Source: Nocardia arizonensis (lineage in GTDB: Bacteria > Actinomycetota > Actinomycetes > Mycobacteriales > Mycobacteriaceae). Taken from it: a DNA stretch of 64,000 nucleotides. Position 1 is the first letter of the stretch. Each line of letters begins with the position of its first letter. Under the pieces are notes generated by a model, which saw nothing but the letters and a program-made list of their open reading frames with translations, made no database searches and was not told the DNA's origin. Positions 9,550-18,090 of this stretch are shown in pieces. Location: contig NZ_LGYZ01000131.1 of assembly GCF_001310275.1 (NCBI RefSeq), positions 42,283-106,282 of the forward strand, given 5' to 3'. A program made the position numbers and the translations under genes.

Positions 9550-10662
9550 TCAGCCGAGCACGCGGGCGATCCAGCGGTCGCCGTCCCCGATCTCCTCCGG
9601 TCTCGGCAGGGTGTGGTCGTCGGTCCAGATGGTGTTGAACTCGCGCATCCCGACCCGGCCGACCACGTGGTCGACGAACGCCTTGCCGCGCACGTACTGC
9701 GCGACCTTGGCGTCCACACCGAGCAGCGCGCGCAGCAGCCGCTGCAATGGATTCGTCGGACGGATGCGCCGCTTGTCGAAGGCGGCGCGGATCTGCTCGA
9801 CCGTCGGCACCACGGCGGGCCCGACCGCGTCCATGACGTGATCGGCATGGCCTTCGAGCAGCGTGCCCAGCATCAGCATCCGGTCGAGCGCCTCGCGCTG
9901 AGCGGGCGCCTGACTCGCGCGCAGCAGGCCGACGATGCCGCGCGAGGCCGGATCGTCGGACGCCGTGCCGCGTCGCCGGTCGCGCACCTCCTCGACCAGG
10001 CGCGAAAGCATATCCACCAGCGGTTCGTCCCCGACCTCGCCGAGCACGTCGACATTGGCCTTCATGTAGTCGGCCAACCAGGGAGCGGAGGAGAACTGCA
10101 CGCGATGGGTCACCTCGTGCAGGCACACCCACAACCGGAAATCGCTGGGCGAGACGCCGAGTGTCCGTTCCACAGCGACGATATTGGGCGCGACCAGCAG
10201 CAGTGTCCCGTCGTCGGTGAACGGGTCGTACTGTCCGAGTATCGCGGTGGACAGGAACGCCAGCATCGCGCCCGCCTGCACGCCGGCCGGTTTGCCCACC
10301 AGGCGTCCGCGTCCGGCGGGTTCGCCGCCGGTGCCGGTCAGCGCGGCCATCGAATCGGCGGCGGCGTCGATCCAGCCGCGGCGGTCGACGATTCGCGCGG
10401 CAGGCACCGGACGGTCATCGAGCAGTCCACTCACCTCGCGCACCGGTCCTTCGGCCCGCATCGAGGCCGTCGCCAACTCCTCGACCGCCTGTTCGGCGGA
10501 CAGGCGCGAGGTACGCGGGCCCGAAGGCACCAGCGCGCCACCCGTGCGCGCGGCAAGGCGCCAGTCGATCGCGCCCGTGAAGCCGGATCGTCTGGTCCGC
10601 CGCTGGTCCCGGCCGGAACCAGCGGTGACGGACTCTGCCGAATTGTCAGCGCCTTCGAACAT
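9550..10662 (-). CDS. Zinc-dependent metalloprotease-like protein (Rv3626c family)
   Basis: The 370-residue protein contains one clear HEXXH zinc motif, CLHEVTHRVQF, in the middle of the chain, with acidic residues downstream that could supply the third ligand. It matches the conserved actinobacterial family that lies between tilS and the PBP4-type carypeptidase gene in M. tuberculosis (Rv3626c). Family members are annotated as putative zinc-dependent metalloproteases; the substrate is not established. The start chosen is ATG 10662, 13 bases after the upstream stop and preceded by ACGGGTGG. A start at 10716 would overlap the upstream gene by 41 bases. No signal peptide is seen. Confidence 0.85.
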   Translation of the reverse strand: MFEGADNSAESVTAGSGRDQRRTRRSGFTGAIDWRLAARTGGALVPSGPRTSRLSAEQAVEELATASMRAEGPVREVSGLLDDRPVPAARIVDRRGWIDAAADSMAALTGTGGEPAGRGRLVGKPAGVQAGAMLAFLSTAILGQYDPFTDDGTLLLVAPNIVAVERTLGVSPSDFRLWVCLHEVTHRVQFSSAPWLADYMKANVDVLGEVGDEPLVDMLSRLVEEVRDRRRGTASDDPASRGIVGLLRASQAPAQREALDRMLMLGTLLEGHADHVMDAVGPAVVPTVEQIRAAFDKRRIRPTNPLQRLLRALLGVDAKVAQYVRGKAFVDHVVGRVGMREFNTIWTDDHTLPRPEEIGDGDRWIARVLG

Positions 10663-10675
10663 GGTCAACCACCCG

Positions 10676-12223
10676 TCACGTACATCCGCAGTTGCGCAAA
10701 GTGCCGGCGATGGCATCCAAGGCCGGCCTGCTCACCTCGGGCGGCCGATCGTTGGACATCAGCGCGAAGGTCAGCACCCGACCGTCGCGATCGAGTACAT
10801 ACCCAACCAACGCGCTGGCCACCGACAGAGTTCCGGTCTTGGCACGCACCCATCCCGCGGCGGCCCGGTTCTGGGTGACATATCGACTGCTCAGCGATCC
10901 AGTCGCGCCCGCGACCGGCAGATCGTCGAGCAGTGGGGCCAGCGTCGCGGTGAGCCGGTCGGTCTCCGGGCGCGCCGCCGCGGTGGCCGCCTCGACGGTG
11001 GCGGCGCTGTCGCCGTCCGAGCGCGCCGCGGTGGCCAGCACCGTGTCGAGCAGGCGCGCGGGCACCCGGTCGTCGGTCGAGAGTCCGCTGCTGTCGTGCA
11101 TGACCATGCCGCCGAGATCGAACCCGGCCTTGCGCAGCGTCTCGGTGACCGCGGCGACCGCGCCGTCGAAGGAGGGTTCGTGCCCGGTGGCGACGGCCAG
11201 TTCCCGCCCGACGGTCTCGGCGAGCACATTGTCGGAGTGAACCATCAAGTCCCGCAGTCGATCCCGCAGCGGGGCCGATCGCACGGCGGCCAGTTCGGCG
11301 GCGCCTGCCGCGGCGTTGCCGAGCCGCACACCGCCCGGGTCGATGCCGAGCGCGCTCGCGAGCTTACGACCGGCCTCCAGCGCGGGGGTGTTCGTGCGCG
11401 GTGAGTACTCGACCAGCGGATCGAGTCGCCCGCCGTCGATCATGATCGGCTCGATGGGGGTGATGGAGCCGCCCGGGATATCGGTCGCATCCCAGCCCCG
11501 CGCCATGGTCGGTCCGGTGAACGCGGAGACGTCGACGACGATCCGGTCGATCGCGCGACCGGAATTCCTGATCTGGTCCGCCAGATCCGACAATCGCGCG
11601 CTGTTCGGGTAGTAGCCCTGCCCGTCGGGCTGCGCGGTCAAGGTCGGATCACCCCCCGCGACCAGCACCGCCTCGCCGGGTGTCGACCCGGCGACCACCT
11701 TGGTCACCACCCGCTGGTCGGCGGGCAGCGCCAGCAGCGCGGCGGCTGTGGTGAGGATCTTCGCCGTCGAGGACGGGATCATGGGTCTGGCGGGATCGGC
11801 GCTCCAGAGCGTGGTGCCGCTGTCAGCGTCGGTGACCCTACCGGTGAACGTGCCGAGGTCGGGATTGGCGACCACGGGCGCGAGTGCCGCGGCCATACCC
11901 GTCTGACTCGGCGCGGGCGCGCTCGGAGGCGCGGGGGTGAGCCTCGGTGCCGGCCGCACCGGAGCGGGCGGTTCGGCGATCGTGAGACCGCCGTGGCGGA
12001 ATTCCGGCGTCCACGGCTTGACCACGATCAGTCCGGCCGCACCCGCGCCGAGCACCACGACCAAGGCGAGAACGAATCCGATCCACACCCGACGGCGCCG
12101 TTTGGCGGCCAATCCACCGATATTGCGTCTACTACCAACCACTGGCCCGCCGTCTCCCTGACTCCGCCTCCGAGTACCGACCGACGCTCGCGCGCCCTTC
12201 AAAGTATCGGTCCCTCGGACCAC
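10676..12223 (-). CDS. dacB: D-alanyl-D-alanine carboxypeptidase, PBP4 (DacB) type
   Basis: Cell-wall enzyme of the S13 peptidase family that trims or cleaves peptidoglycan peptides outside the membrane. The 515-residue protein begins with a basic stretch and one transmembrane anchor at about residues 48-70 (VWIGFVLALVVVLGAGAA). It then has the three penicillin-binding motifs in order: SSTAK (SxxK), HSDN (SxN) and AKTGTLS (KTG). A Pro-rich linker separates anchor and catalytic domain. GTG 12223 is supported by GAGGATAGT just upstream. It is first in the minus-strand operon and divergent from ppa, with a 93-bp shared promoter region. It corresponds to Rv3627c. Confidence 0.93.
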   Translation of the reverse strand: MVRGTDTLKGARASVGTRRRSQGDGGPVVGSRRNIGGLAAKRRRRVWIGFVLALVVVLGAGAAGLIVVKPWTPEFRHGGLTIAEPPAPVRPAPRLTPAPPSAPAPSQTGMAAALAPVVANPDLGTFTGRVTDADSGTTLWSADPARPMIPSSTAKILTTAAALLALPADQRVVTKVVAGSTPGEAVLVAGGDPTLTAQPDGQGYYPNSARLSDLADQIRNSGRAIDRIVVDVSAFTGPTMARGWDATDIPGGSITPIEPIMIDGGRLDPLVEYSPRTNTPALEAGRKLASALGIDPGGVRLGNAAAGAAELAAVRSAPLRDRLRDLMVHSDNVLAETVGRELAVATGHEPSFDGAVAAVTETLRKAGFDLGGMVMHDSSGLSTDDRVPARLLDTVLATAARSDGDSAATVEAATAAARPETDRLTATLAPLLDDLPVAGATGSLSSRYVTQNRAAAGWVRAKTGTLSVASALVGYVLDRDGRVLTFALMSNDRPPEVSRPALDAIAGTLRNCGCT

Positions 12224-12316
12224 ACTATCCTCGTAGCGCTACCGTTCCCCCGTACAGCATGGCGAGTCGGCGCGCGCGCCCGCTCGGCCCATAAGTGCAC
12301 CATAGAAGGAGATGGC

Positions 12317-12808
12317 GTGGAGTTCGACGTCACCATCGAGATCCCCAAGGGTTCCCGCAACAAGTACGAGGTCGATCACGAGACGGGTCGGGTACGACTC
12401 GACCGTTTCCTCTACACATCGATGGTCTACCCGGCCGATTACGGCTACATCGAGAACACCCTCGGCGAGGACGGCGACCCGCTGGACGCGCTGGTCCTGC
12501 TGCCCGATTCGGTGTTCCCGGGTGTGATCGTGGAGGCCCGTCCGGTCGCCATGTACAAGATGGAGGACGAGGCGGGCGGCGACGCCAAGGTCCTCTGCGT
12601 CCCGGCGGGCGACCCGCGCTGGAACCACATCCAGGATCTGGCCGATGTGCCGGAGTTCGAATTGGCCGCCATCAAGCACTTCTTCGAGCGGTACAAGGAC
12701 CTGGAGCCGGGTAAGTTCGTGAAGGGCTCGGAGTGGGTCGGCCGGGCCGAGGCCGAGGCCGAGATCGAGGCGTCGCTGAAGCGCTTGCAGGCCAACGGCG
12801 GCCACTGA
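12317..12808 (+). CDS. ppa: Inorganic pyrophosphatase
   Basis: Family I inorganic pyrophosphatase, hydrolysing PPi to phosphate and so driving biosynthetic reactions. The 163-residue protein has the expected order: IEIPKGSRNKYEVD, RFLYTSMVYPADYGYIENT, and the metal-binding GEDGDPLDALVL signature, followed by CVPAGDPRWNHIQDL. The start is GTG 12317 behind a strong AAGGAG eight bases upstream; the open frame continues to 11993 but only antisense to dacB. Length equals that of M. tuberculosis Ppa (Rv3628), which is also divergent from its dacB neighbour. A strong hairpin follows the stop. Confidence 0.97.
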   Translation: MEFDVTIEIPKGSRNKYEVDHETGRVRLDRFLYTSMVYPADYGYIENTLGEDGDPLDALVLLPDSVFPGVIVEARPVAMYKMEDEAGGDAKVLCVPAGDPRWNHIQDLADVPEFELAAIKHFFERYKDLEPGKFVKGSEWVGRAEAEAEIEASLKRLQANGGH

Positions 12809-12831
12809 GTCCGCGGCGGACCGCGAACGGC

Positions 12832-12867
12832 GAGAAGGGGCATTCGGTGATCCGAATGCCCCTTCTC
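12832..12867. terminator. Bidirectional hairpin between ppa and the small secreted gene
   Basis: A perfect 16-bp inverted repeat (12832-12847 and 12852-12867) with a 4-base loop lies between two convergent genes. There is no long T run, as is usual in this GC class. The position suggests termination of both transcripts. Confidence 0.85.
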
Positions 12868-12877
12868 AGGTTCGACA

Positions 12878-13117
12878 TCAGTAGTAGATGTAGAGGTCCC
12901 AGCCGCTCCAGGTCTCGACACACTCCCAATACCAGCCGCCGGTCTCGGGCGCCTCGCCGTCGGCGCGGCAGGCCGCGGCGGTGGCGTAGGTGCCGTAGTA
13001 GTAGCCGGTGGACACGGCGTTGTACTGCGGCGCGGCCGATGCCGACGCAGCCGTCGACACCCCGGCGACGGCTGCGGCGGCCAGCAGGCATGCGGCGAGG
13101 AAGGACTTGATACGCAT
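12878..13117 (-). CDS. Small secreted protein
   Basis: A 79-residue protein with a Sec signal peptide: MRIK, a hydrophobic Ala/Leu/Val core, then cleavage probably after ASASA near residue 28. The mature part is about 50 residues, rich in Tyr and Trp, with two cysteines (ACRAD and WECVE) that could form one disulfide; it ends WDLYIYY. Small actinobacterial exported proteins of this kind have no assigned function. ATG 13117 follows CAGGAGCAAAGA, a good ribosome site. The stop faces ppa across a shared terminator. Confidence 0.8.
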   Translation of the reverse strand: MRIKSFLAACLLAAAAVAGVSTAASASAAPQYNAVSTGYYYGTYATAAACRADGEAPETGGWYWECVETWSGWDLYIYY

Positions 13118-13280
13118 TCTTTGCTCCTGAGTTGCGCGGTGTTTCTGTCGGGATTCACGTTATGGGCGCGAACCCGGCGAAACAGCCAACCCTAGGGGTG
13201 TACGCGGCCCTCCCTCGGGCGTTTCACCTTCCCCACCCTTGGTGCGGCATTCGCCCACCTCACCGGGGGTTCGGCGGCAA

Positions 13281-15086
13281 CTACCCGCCGCTCCCGTCCG
13301 CGCCGTCCGTGCGCACGGATTCCGCGGAATCCGCGGAATCCTCGAAGGGCGGGCTCACCGATTCGCCGCCCGCCAGCGGCAGGCCGGTTCGCTCCACCAT
13401 CCGCACCTCGGCGTCGAGCGCCGATTCGGCCTCGGACTCGCCGTCGACGGCCTGGATTCCGCCGACCACGCGCAGCGGGATCTCCTTCCAGAACAGCACG
13501 AGGACGAAGCCGATCAAGGCCACCGCCGCGGCGGCCAGGAACACCGTCGACATCGAATCGGCGAATCCGACCTGGAACGGCCGGGCGAGTTCGGGACTCA
13601 GCCGCTGGATGACCGAACTGTCGTCGAGCACCTGCCGGGCCGCCGAGGTGTCGTGCGCGACAAGGCTCTCGGCCAGCGCGACATCGGCCGGATTGCTGCT
13701 GCGCGTACCCGCGGCGACGGCCTGTTGGAATTGTGGATCGGTTGCCGCGGAACGCAATTCGTTCGAGATATTGGGCGCCATGCGGGCGAACAGGATCGAG
13801 AGGAAGACCGCGACGCCGAAGGTGCCGCCGATCTGGCGGAAGAAGGTGGCCGCGGCGGTGGACACACCCATGTCCTTGGCGGGCAACGCGTTCTGGAGGG
13901 CCAGGGTGAGCGGCTGCATCATGTTGCCCAGTCCGAAACCGGTGCAGGCCATGAAGATCATGACCAGCCACAGCGGCGAATCGGCGTCCAGGTAGTGCAG
14001 TAGGAAGAGGCCGAACGTCAGGGTGGCCGCACCGATGAACGGGTACTTCCGGTAACTGCCGGTGCGCGAGATGAACTGGCCGGAGACGACCGAGCCGGTC
14101 ATCATGCCCAGCACCATGGGCAGCAACAGCAGGCCCGCCATCGTCGGGCTCGCACCCTTGATGACCTGGAGATACTGCGGCAGCAGTGCGATGCCGCCGA
14201 ACATGGCCGCACCGGAGACGAACGAGATCACCACGCCGAGGGCGAACGTGCGGTTGGCGAAGATGCGCAGCGGGATCAGCGCCGCGTCCCGCAATCCGCG
14301 CTCCACGACGACGAATCCCGCGATGCCGATCACGCCGATCGCGTAACAGGCGATCGATGCCGCACTGGCCCAACCCCATTCGTGTCCCTGTTCGGCGACG
14401 ATGAGCAGCGGCACGAGCCCGAGCGCGAGCACGAGCACGCCGAGCCAGTCCACCCGGTCGGTGGAATGCGGCTTCCTCGGCAGCCGCAGCACCCGCGACA
14501 CCACCCCGAGGGCGATGAGTCCCAGCGGGACGTTCACCAGGAAGACCCAGCGCCAGCCGCTGACGCCGAGAATCGAATCCTGACCGGCCAGCACGCCGCC
14601 GAGCACGGGCCCGATGACGCTCGAGGTCCCGAAGACCGCGAGGAAGTAGCCCTGGTAGCGGGCGCGTTCGCGGGGGCTGATGATATCGCCGAGTATGGCC
14701 AGCGCCAGCGACATCAGTCCGCCCGCGCCGAGACCCTGGAAGGCACGGAAGGCGGCGAGCTGGTACATCGACTGCGCCAGCGTGCACAGCAGCGAGCCGA
14801 CCACGAAGATGCCGATCGCGGCCATGAAGAACGGCTTGCGGCCGAACATGTCCGAGAGCTTGCCGTAGAGCGGGGTGGCCAGTGTGGCGGTGATGAGGTA
14901 GGCGGTAGTGGCCCACGCCTGCATGGAATAGCCGTTGAGGTCGTCGGCGATGGTGCGGATGGCGGTCGAGACGATGGTCTGGTCGAGCGCGGCGAGCAGC
15001 ATACCGAGCATGAGCCCGCTGAGGATGGTGAGGATCTGTCTGTGACTGAAACCCGCCCCGGTTTCGGTCTCGGCTGTTGCGGTCAC
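13281..15086 (-). CDS. MFS drug exporter, DHA2 (EmrB/QacA) family
   Basis: A 601-residue inner-membrane proton-coupled exporter with 14 predicted membrane segments. Motif A appears as PLYGKLSDMFGRKP near residue 75, the family D1-type motif as LDQTIVSTAI in helix 1, and motif C as GTSSVIGPVLGG in helix 5. The last 60 residues are a polar, Asp/Ser/Glu-rich cytoplasmic tail, longer than usual. The GTG start at 15086 overlaps the stop of the MarR gene by 4 bases (GTGA), so the two are co-translated and the pump is very probably under MarR control. Substrates are likely hydrophobic drugs or dyes, by family only. Confidence 0.93.
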   Translation of the reverse strand: MTATAETETGAGFSHRQILTILSGLMLGMLLAALDQTIVSTAIRTIADDLNGYSMQAWATTAYLITATLATPLYGKLSDMFGRKPFFMAAIGIFVVGSLLCTLAQSMYQLAAFRAFQGLGAGGLMSLALAILGDIISPRERARYQGYFLAVFGTSSVIGPVLGGVLAGQDSILGVSGWRWVFLVNVPLGLIALGVVSRVLRLPRKPHSTDRVDWLGVLVLALGLVPLLIVAEQGHEWGWASAASIACYAIGVIGIAGFVVVERGLRDAALIPLRIFANRTFALGVVISFVSGAAMFGGIALLPQYLQVIKGASPTMAGLLLLPMVLGMMTGSVVSGQFISRTGSYRKYPFIGAATLTFGLFLLHYLDADSPLWLVMIFMACTGFGLGNMMQPLTLALQNALPAKDMGVSTAAATFFRQIGGTFGVAVFLSILFARMAPNISNELRSAATDPQFQQAVAAGTRSSNPADVALAESLVAHDTSAARQVLDDSSVIQRLSPELARPFQVGFADSMSTVFLAAAAVALIGFVLVLFWKEIPLRVVGGIQAVDGESEAESALDAEVRMVERTGLPLAGGESVSPPFEDSADSAESVRTDGADGSGG

Positions 15087-15580
15087 GAATTACTCTCCGT
15101 CTCACAGGTTTTCGCGTGCTGATCGTCCATGAGGGCGACCATGTCCGTACGTGCGTGGTCGAAGTCGTCGACGAACCGGCGCAGCAGTCCGGCGAATGTC
15201 GCCCGGTCCCGCGGGGTCCATTCGGCCATGACACGGGCGAGATTCTCGTGACGGCGGCGCCGAATTCGTTCGGCGAGTTCGCGGCCCGAGTCGGTCACGG
15301 CGAGCACCGTGGCCCTGCCGTCGGCCGGATCGGCCGTGCGGCGCACCAGATCCCGGTCGACCAGCATGGCGACCTGCCTGCTTACGGTCGAGGCGTCGCT
15401 GTGCACCGCCTCGGCGAGTGCGCCCGAACGCATCGGGCCCTCGAGCAGCAGGCGGAACAGCACGGCGAAGGCCGCCGGGTCCACACCGTCCTTGGTACGG
15501 ATCTGAGCCGCGGTCCGCTCCCGGATGCGCTGTAACCGGGTGAGTTGAACCGCGATCGTGTCGATCGCCGGATCGTCCAC
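15083..15580 (-). CDS. MarR-family repressor of the adjacent exporter
   Basis: A 165-residue winged-helix regulator. The core shows SGALAEAVHSDASTVSRQVA (recognition helix) followed by the wing LVRRTADPADGRATVLAVT, which has the family DxRxx pattern as DPADGRA. It is first in a two-gene operon with the DHA2 exporter. A long dyad 14 bases upstream of its start is the likely operator, so it probably represses itself and the pump until a ligand binds. Confidence 0.93.
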   Translation of the reverse strand: MDDPAIDTIAVQLTRLQRIRERTAAQIRTKDGVDPAAFAVLFRLLLEGPMRSGALAEAVHSDASTVSRQVAMLVDRDLVRRTADPADGRATVLAVTDSGRELAERIRRRRHENLARVMAEWTPRDRATFAGLLRRFVDDFDHARTDMVALMDDQHAKTCETESNS

Positions 15581-15593
15581 TTCGCGCCGCCTT

Positions 15594-15629
15594 TACTTGC
15601 GTCAAACAAATAGTTGTACGACGCAAGTA
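15594..15629. promoter_or_regulatory. Palindromic operator of the MarR-exporter operon
   Basis: Two perfect 10-bp arms, TACTTGCGTC (15594-15603) and GACGCAAGTA (15620-15629), flank an inner ACAA-N4-TTGT dyad on the same axis. It lies just upstream of the marR start, where MarR operators usually sit. The crotonase gene ends at 15671 on the same strand, so this gap also holds the operon promoter. Confidence 0.75.
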
Positions 15630-15670
15630 TGTCGGCGCGGAAACGGGTCACGCAAGCGATTACGGTCGCT

Positions 15671-16492
15671 TTACCGCCCCTTGAACCGCGGTTCCCGCTT
15701 CTCGAAGACCGCACCGATGGCCTCGGTCAGATCCTCCGACGGCAGGAAGGCGGCATTCCACGCCGACACGTAGCGCAGCCCCGCCGCGACCGTATCCTTC
15801 GTGCGCTGCTCCACCACATCCTTGATGCCCTGCACCACCAGCGGCGGATTCGCGGCGATCTCGCGGGCCAGCGCGTGCGCGGCGTCGAGCACCGCGTCCT
15901 GATCCGGGTACACGTCGTTGACCAGGCCGATCTTCTCCGCGCGCGCGGCGTCGATGTCCTTGCCGGTGTAGGCCAGCTCGCGCAAGTGCCCCTCGGAGAT
16001 GATGCCGGGCAGCCGGTGCAGAGAGCCGACGTCGGCGACGATGGCGACCTTGGCCTCACGCAGGCTGAAGGTGGCCTCCGCGCTGGCCAGACGGATATCC
16101 GCGGCGGCGATCAGATCGAGTCCGCCACCGACGCACCAACCCGACACCGCCGCGATGACGGGTTTGCGGCAGTCGGTCACCGCGGTCACCGACGCCTGCA
16201 TCCTGCGGACCGCGACGAGGAAATCGGTGCGCGGCGCGGCGAGTGCCCGATCGGCCAGCAGCGACCCGAAGGTGCCCGACATGGCGGGCAGGTCGAGACC
16301 GTAGGAGAAGTTCTTGCCCGCGCCGGTCAGCACGACCGCGCGCACCTCGGGGTCCTCGTCGAGTCCGGCGAAGATTTCCGGCAGCTCACGCCAGAAGTCC
16401 GGTCCCATCGCATTGCCCTTGCCGGGGCCGGTCAGTGTCACTCGAGCGACATGATCCTTGGTTTCGACGGTGAAAGCCTGCCAGTCAGTCAT
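15671..16492 (-). CDS. Enoyl-CoA hydratase/isomerase family, dienoyl-CoA isomerase-like
   Basis: Crotonase-fold enzyme of fatty-acid beta-oxidation, 273 residues from ATG 16492. The oxyanion-hole block is KNFSYGLDLPAM, and the second is GWCVGGGLDLIAAADIRLAS. The catalytic segment reads AKVAIVADVGSLHRLP. The acidic pattern there resembles delta3,5-delta2,4-dienoyl-CoA isomerase (ADVGxLxRLP) more than the Glu-Glu hydratases, so isomerisation of unsaturated acyl-CoA is the better guess. It is close in length and sequence to mycobacterial EchA proteins annotated as hydratases. Upstream sequence to 16567 is open but adds no domain. Confidence 0.88.
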   Translation of the reverse strand: MTDWQAFTVETKDHVARVTLTGPGKGNAMGPDFWRELPEIFAGLDEDPEVRAVVLTGAGKNFSYGLDLPAMSGTFGSLLADRALAAPRTDFLVAVRRMQASVTAVTDCRKPVIAAVSGWCVGGGLDLIAAADIRLASAEATFSLREAKVAIVADVGSLHRLPGIISEGHLRELAYTGKDIDAARAEKIGLVNDVYPDQDAVLDAAHALAREIAANPPLVVQGIKDVVEQRTKDTVAAGLRYVSAWNAAFLPSEDLTEAIGAVFEKREPRFKGR

Positions 16493-16695
16493 TTGTACAG
16501 CGTATCGAGGACCGCCGGTCCGCACTCCCGCATCCCCGCGACCGATGCGACCGGACCGCACCGGCAAACCCCCCGCTGCCAGATAAACATCATGAAAAAT
16601 CCGGTGTGCCGCAGTGGCTCCGGCGCTGGTTTCGACCCCATGATTAGCGCTCAGGCAAATCCCATGTCCACCATGTCACGGGCTCGGAGATCACC

Positions 16696-17016
16696 ATGCT
16701 GATACACCGGGGAATCGGGCTCGACCGATTCAACGCGCTGCCGCGCGCACGGGCGGTCCACGCCCTCTATGCCTGCTGCGGCAATGTCACGTGGGCGACG
16801 ACCATCGCCGACGCGCGACCGTTCACCGATCGCGACACCCTCCTCGCCGCGGCCGACCTCGAACTACTGGCCCTATCCCGGGCCGATCTGGACCGCGCCC
16901 TCGATGCCGTTGCCGCCGAACAGCTTTGCGAGCGCACCGCCACCGAACTGGCCCGCGTCACCCGCGCCAGGATCGACCGGATGCTCGGACCGTCGGAGGG
17001 TTATCCGGAGTACTGA
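16696..17016 (+). CDS. Short OHCU-decarboxylase-like protein
   Basis: A 106-residue protein whose first 75 residues resemble the start of 2-oxo-4-hydroxy-4-carboxy-5-ureidoimidazoline decarboxylase, a late step of urate breakdown: LDRFNALPRARAVHALYACCGN, then ARPFTDRDTLLAAAD (both read as motifs). The family is normally about 165 residues, and its catalytic HPxIG histidine lies in the part missing here. The C-terminus ELARVTRARIDRML looks like the final helix of the family, so the gap is internal. ATG 16696 follows GGAGATCACC. No other urate genes are near. It may be a non-catalytic derivative. Confidence 0.65.
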   Translation: MLIHRGIGLDRFNALPRARAVHALYACCGNVTWATTIADARPFTDRDTLLAAADLELLALSRADLDRALDAVAAEQLCERTATELARVTRARIDRMLGPSEGYPEY

Positions 17017-17065
17017 GCGGGCGATACGACCGGCGTGCCCCGTCCGATCGCTCTACCCTGGTGCC

Positions 17066-17542
17066 ATGCGCAGGGCTTCGTTACCACCGGTCGCATGCCG
17101 GGTTGCGGACACGTTGATTGCGCGTGGACATCACGGCGTCATCGTCAGCCGGCCCGCACCGACCCATACGGCCGAGGACGCCGCGCGGTCGCTCGGAGTG
17201 GAGGTCGGCGCGATCGCCAAGTCGCTGGTGTTCCTGCTCGACGACGATCCGGTGCTGCTGCTGGTGTCCGGTGCGCACCAGGTCGACCTCGGGCACACCG
17301 GCGAACGACTGGAAGGCACCCTGACCCGCGCGCCCGCCGATATGGTGCGCCGGGTCACGGGTCAGCCGATCGGCGGCGTCGCGCCGGTCGGCCATCCCAC
17401 CAACCTGCCGACCTGGGTGGACAACGAATTGTCGCGGTACCGCGAGGTGTGGGCGGCGGGCGGGCACCCGAATACCGTGTTCCGCTCGTCGTTTCGCGAA
17501 TTGGTGCGGATCACCGCGGGGCTGCCGATCGACGTCGACTGA
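17066..17542 (+). CDS. YbaK/EbsC-family aminoacyl-tRNA deacylase
   Basis: A 158-residue single-domain protein of the prolyl-tRNA editing superfamily, which hydrolyses misacylated tRNA such as Cys-tRNA(Pro). It shows the conserved lysine context IAKSLVFLLDDDPVLLLVSG, then QPIGGVAPVGH and the C-terminal WAAGGHPNTVFRSSF, all in family order. ATG 17066 gives normal length; the longer open frame from 16769 is antisense-like overlap with the previous gene. It precedes the flavin reductase gene by 20 bases. Exact tRNA specificity cannot be told from sequence. Confidence 0.88.
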   Translation: MRRASLPPVACRVADTLIARGHHGVIVSRPAPTHTAEDAARSLGVEVGAIAKSLVFLLDDDPVLLLVSGAHQVDLGHTGERLEGTLTRAPADMVRRVTGQPIGGVAPVGHPTNLPTWVDNELSRYREVWAAGGHPNTVFRSSFRELVRITAGLPIDVD

Positions 17543-17562
17543 TCCGGCGTAGTTTTGGGCGA

Positions 17563-18081
17563 GTGACCGAAGGACCACGGCCGGGTATCACCGCCGAGTT
17601 GTATCGCGCCTCGATGCGCCACTATCCCGCGGGCGTAACGGTGGTCACGCTCGGCTCCGCGAGCGGCCCGGTGGGTTTCACCGCGACCTCCTTCGCCTCG
17701 CTGTCGCTGGATCCACCGCTGGTCTCGTTCAATATCGCCCACACCTCCTCGAGCCTCGAGGCCATGCTCGACGCCGAGTCGGTGGTCATCCATTTCCTGG
17801 GCGAACACCAGCACCACCTGGCCCAGCGCTTCTCCCGCACCGCCGAACACCGCTTCGCCGACCGGTCGCTGTGGACCACACTCCACACCGGCGAACCGGT
17901 CCTGCACGGCACCCCCATCTGGCTGCGCGCCACGGTCCACCAGCTCATCCCCATCGGCGACCACACCCTGGTGATCGGACTGGTCACCCGCGTGCACGAC
18001 AACACCGACGACCAGCCCGCCGCCGCACCCCTGCTCTACTATCGCGGCGCATACCACCGCCCCACCGCCCTCGACCGGTAG
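17563..18081 (+). CDS. Flavin reductase-like (DIM6/NTAB) protein
   Basis: A 172-residue FMN-binding split-barrel protein. It begins with the typical LYRASMRHYPAGVTVVT and FTATSFASLSLDPPLVSFNI blocks, followed by VIHFLGEHQHHLAQRFS and GTPIWLRATVHQLIPIGDHTLVIG. Such proteins supply reduced flavin to a two-component monooxygenase or are small NAD(P)H:flavin oxidoreductases. No monooxygenase lies beside it. GTG 17563 is used because the family begins about ten residues before the first block. It ends nine bases before the convergent class V aminotransferase stop. Confidence 0.9.
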   Translation: MTEGPRPGITAELYRASMRHYPAGVTVVTLGSASGPVGFTATSFASLSLDPPLVSFNIAHTSSSLEAMLDAESVVIHFLGEHQHHLAQRFSRTAEHRFADRSLWTTLHTGEPVLHGTPIWLRATVHQLIPIGDHTLVIGLVTRVHDNTDDQPAAAPLLYYRGAYHRPTALDR

Positions 18082-18090
18082 CGACCCGGT

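Noticed and set aside
8929..10878. 649-residue protein antisense to tilS and the zinc protease
   Set aside because: It overlaps conserved genes on the other strand and has only compositionally biased sequence.
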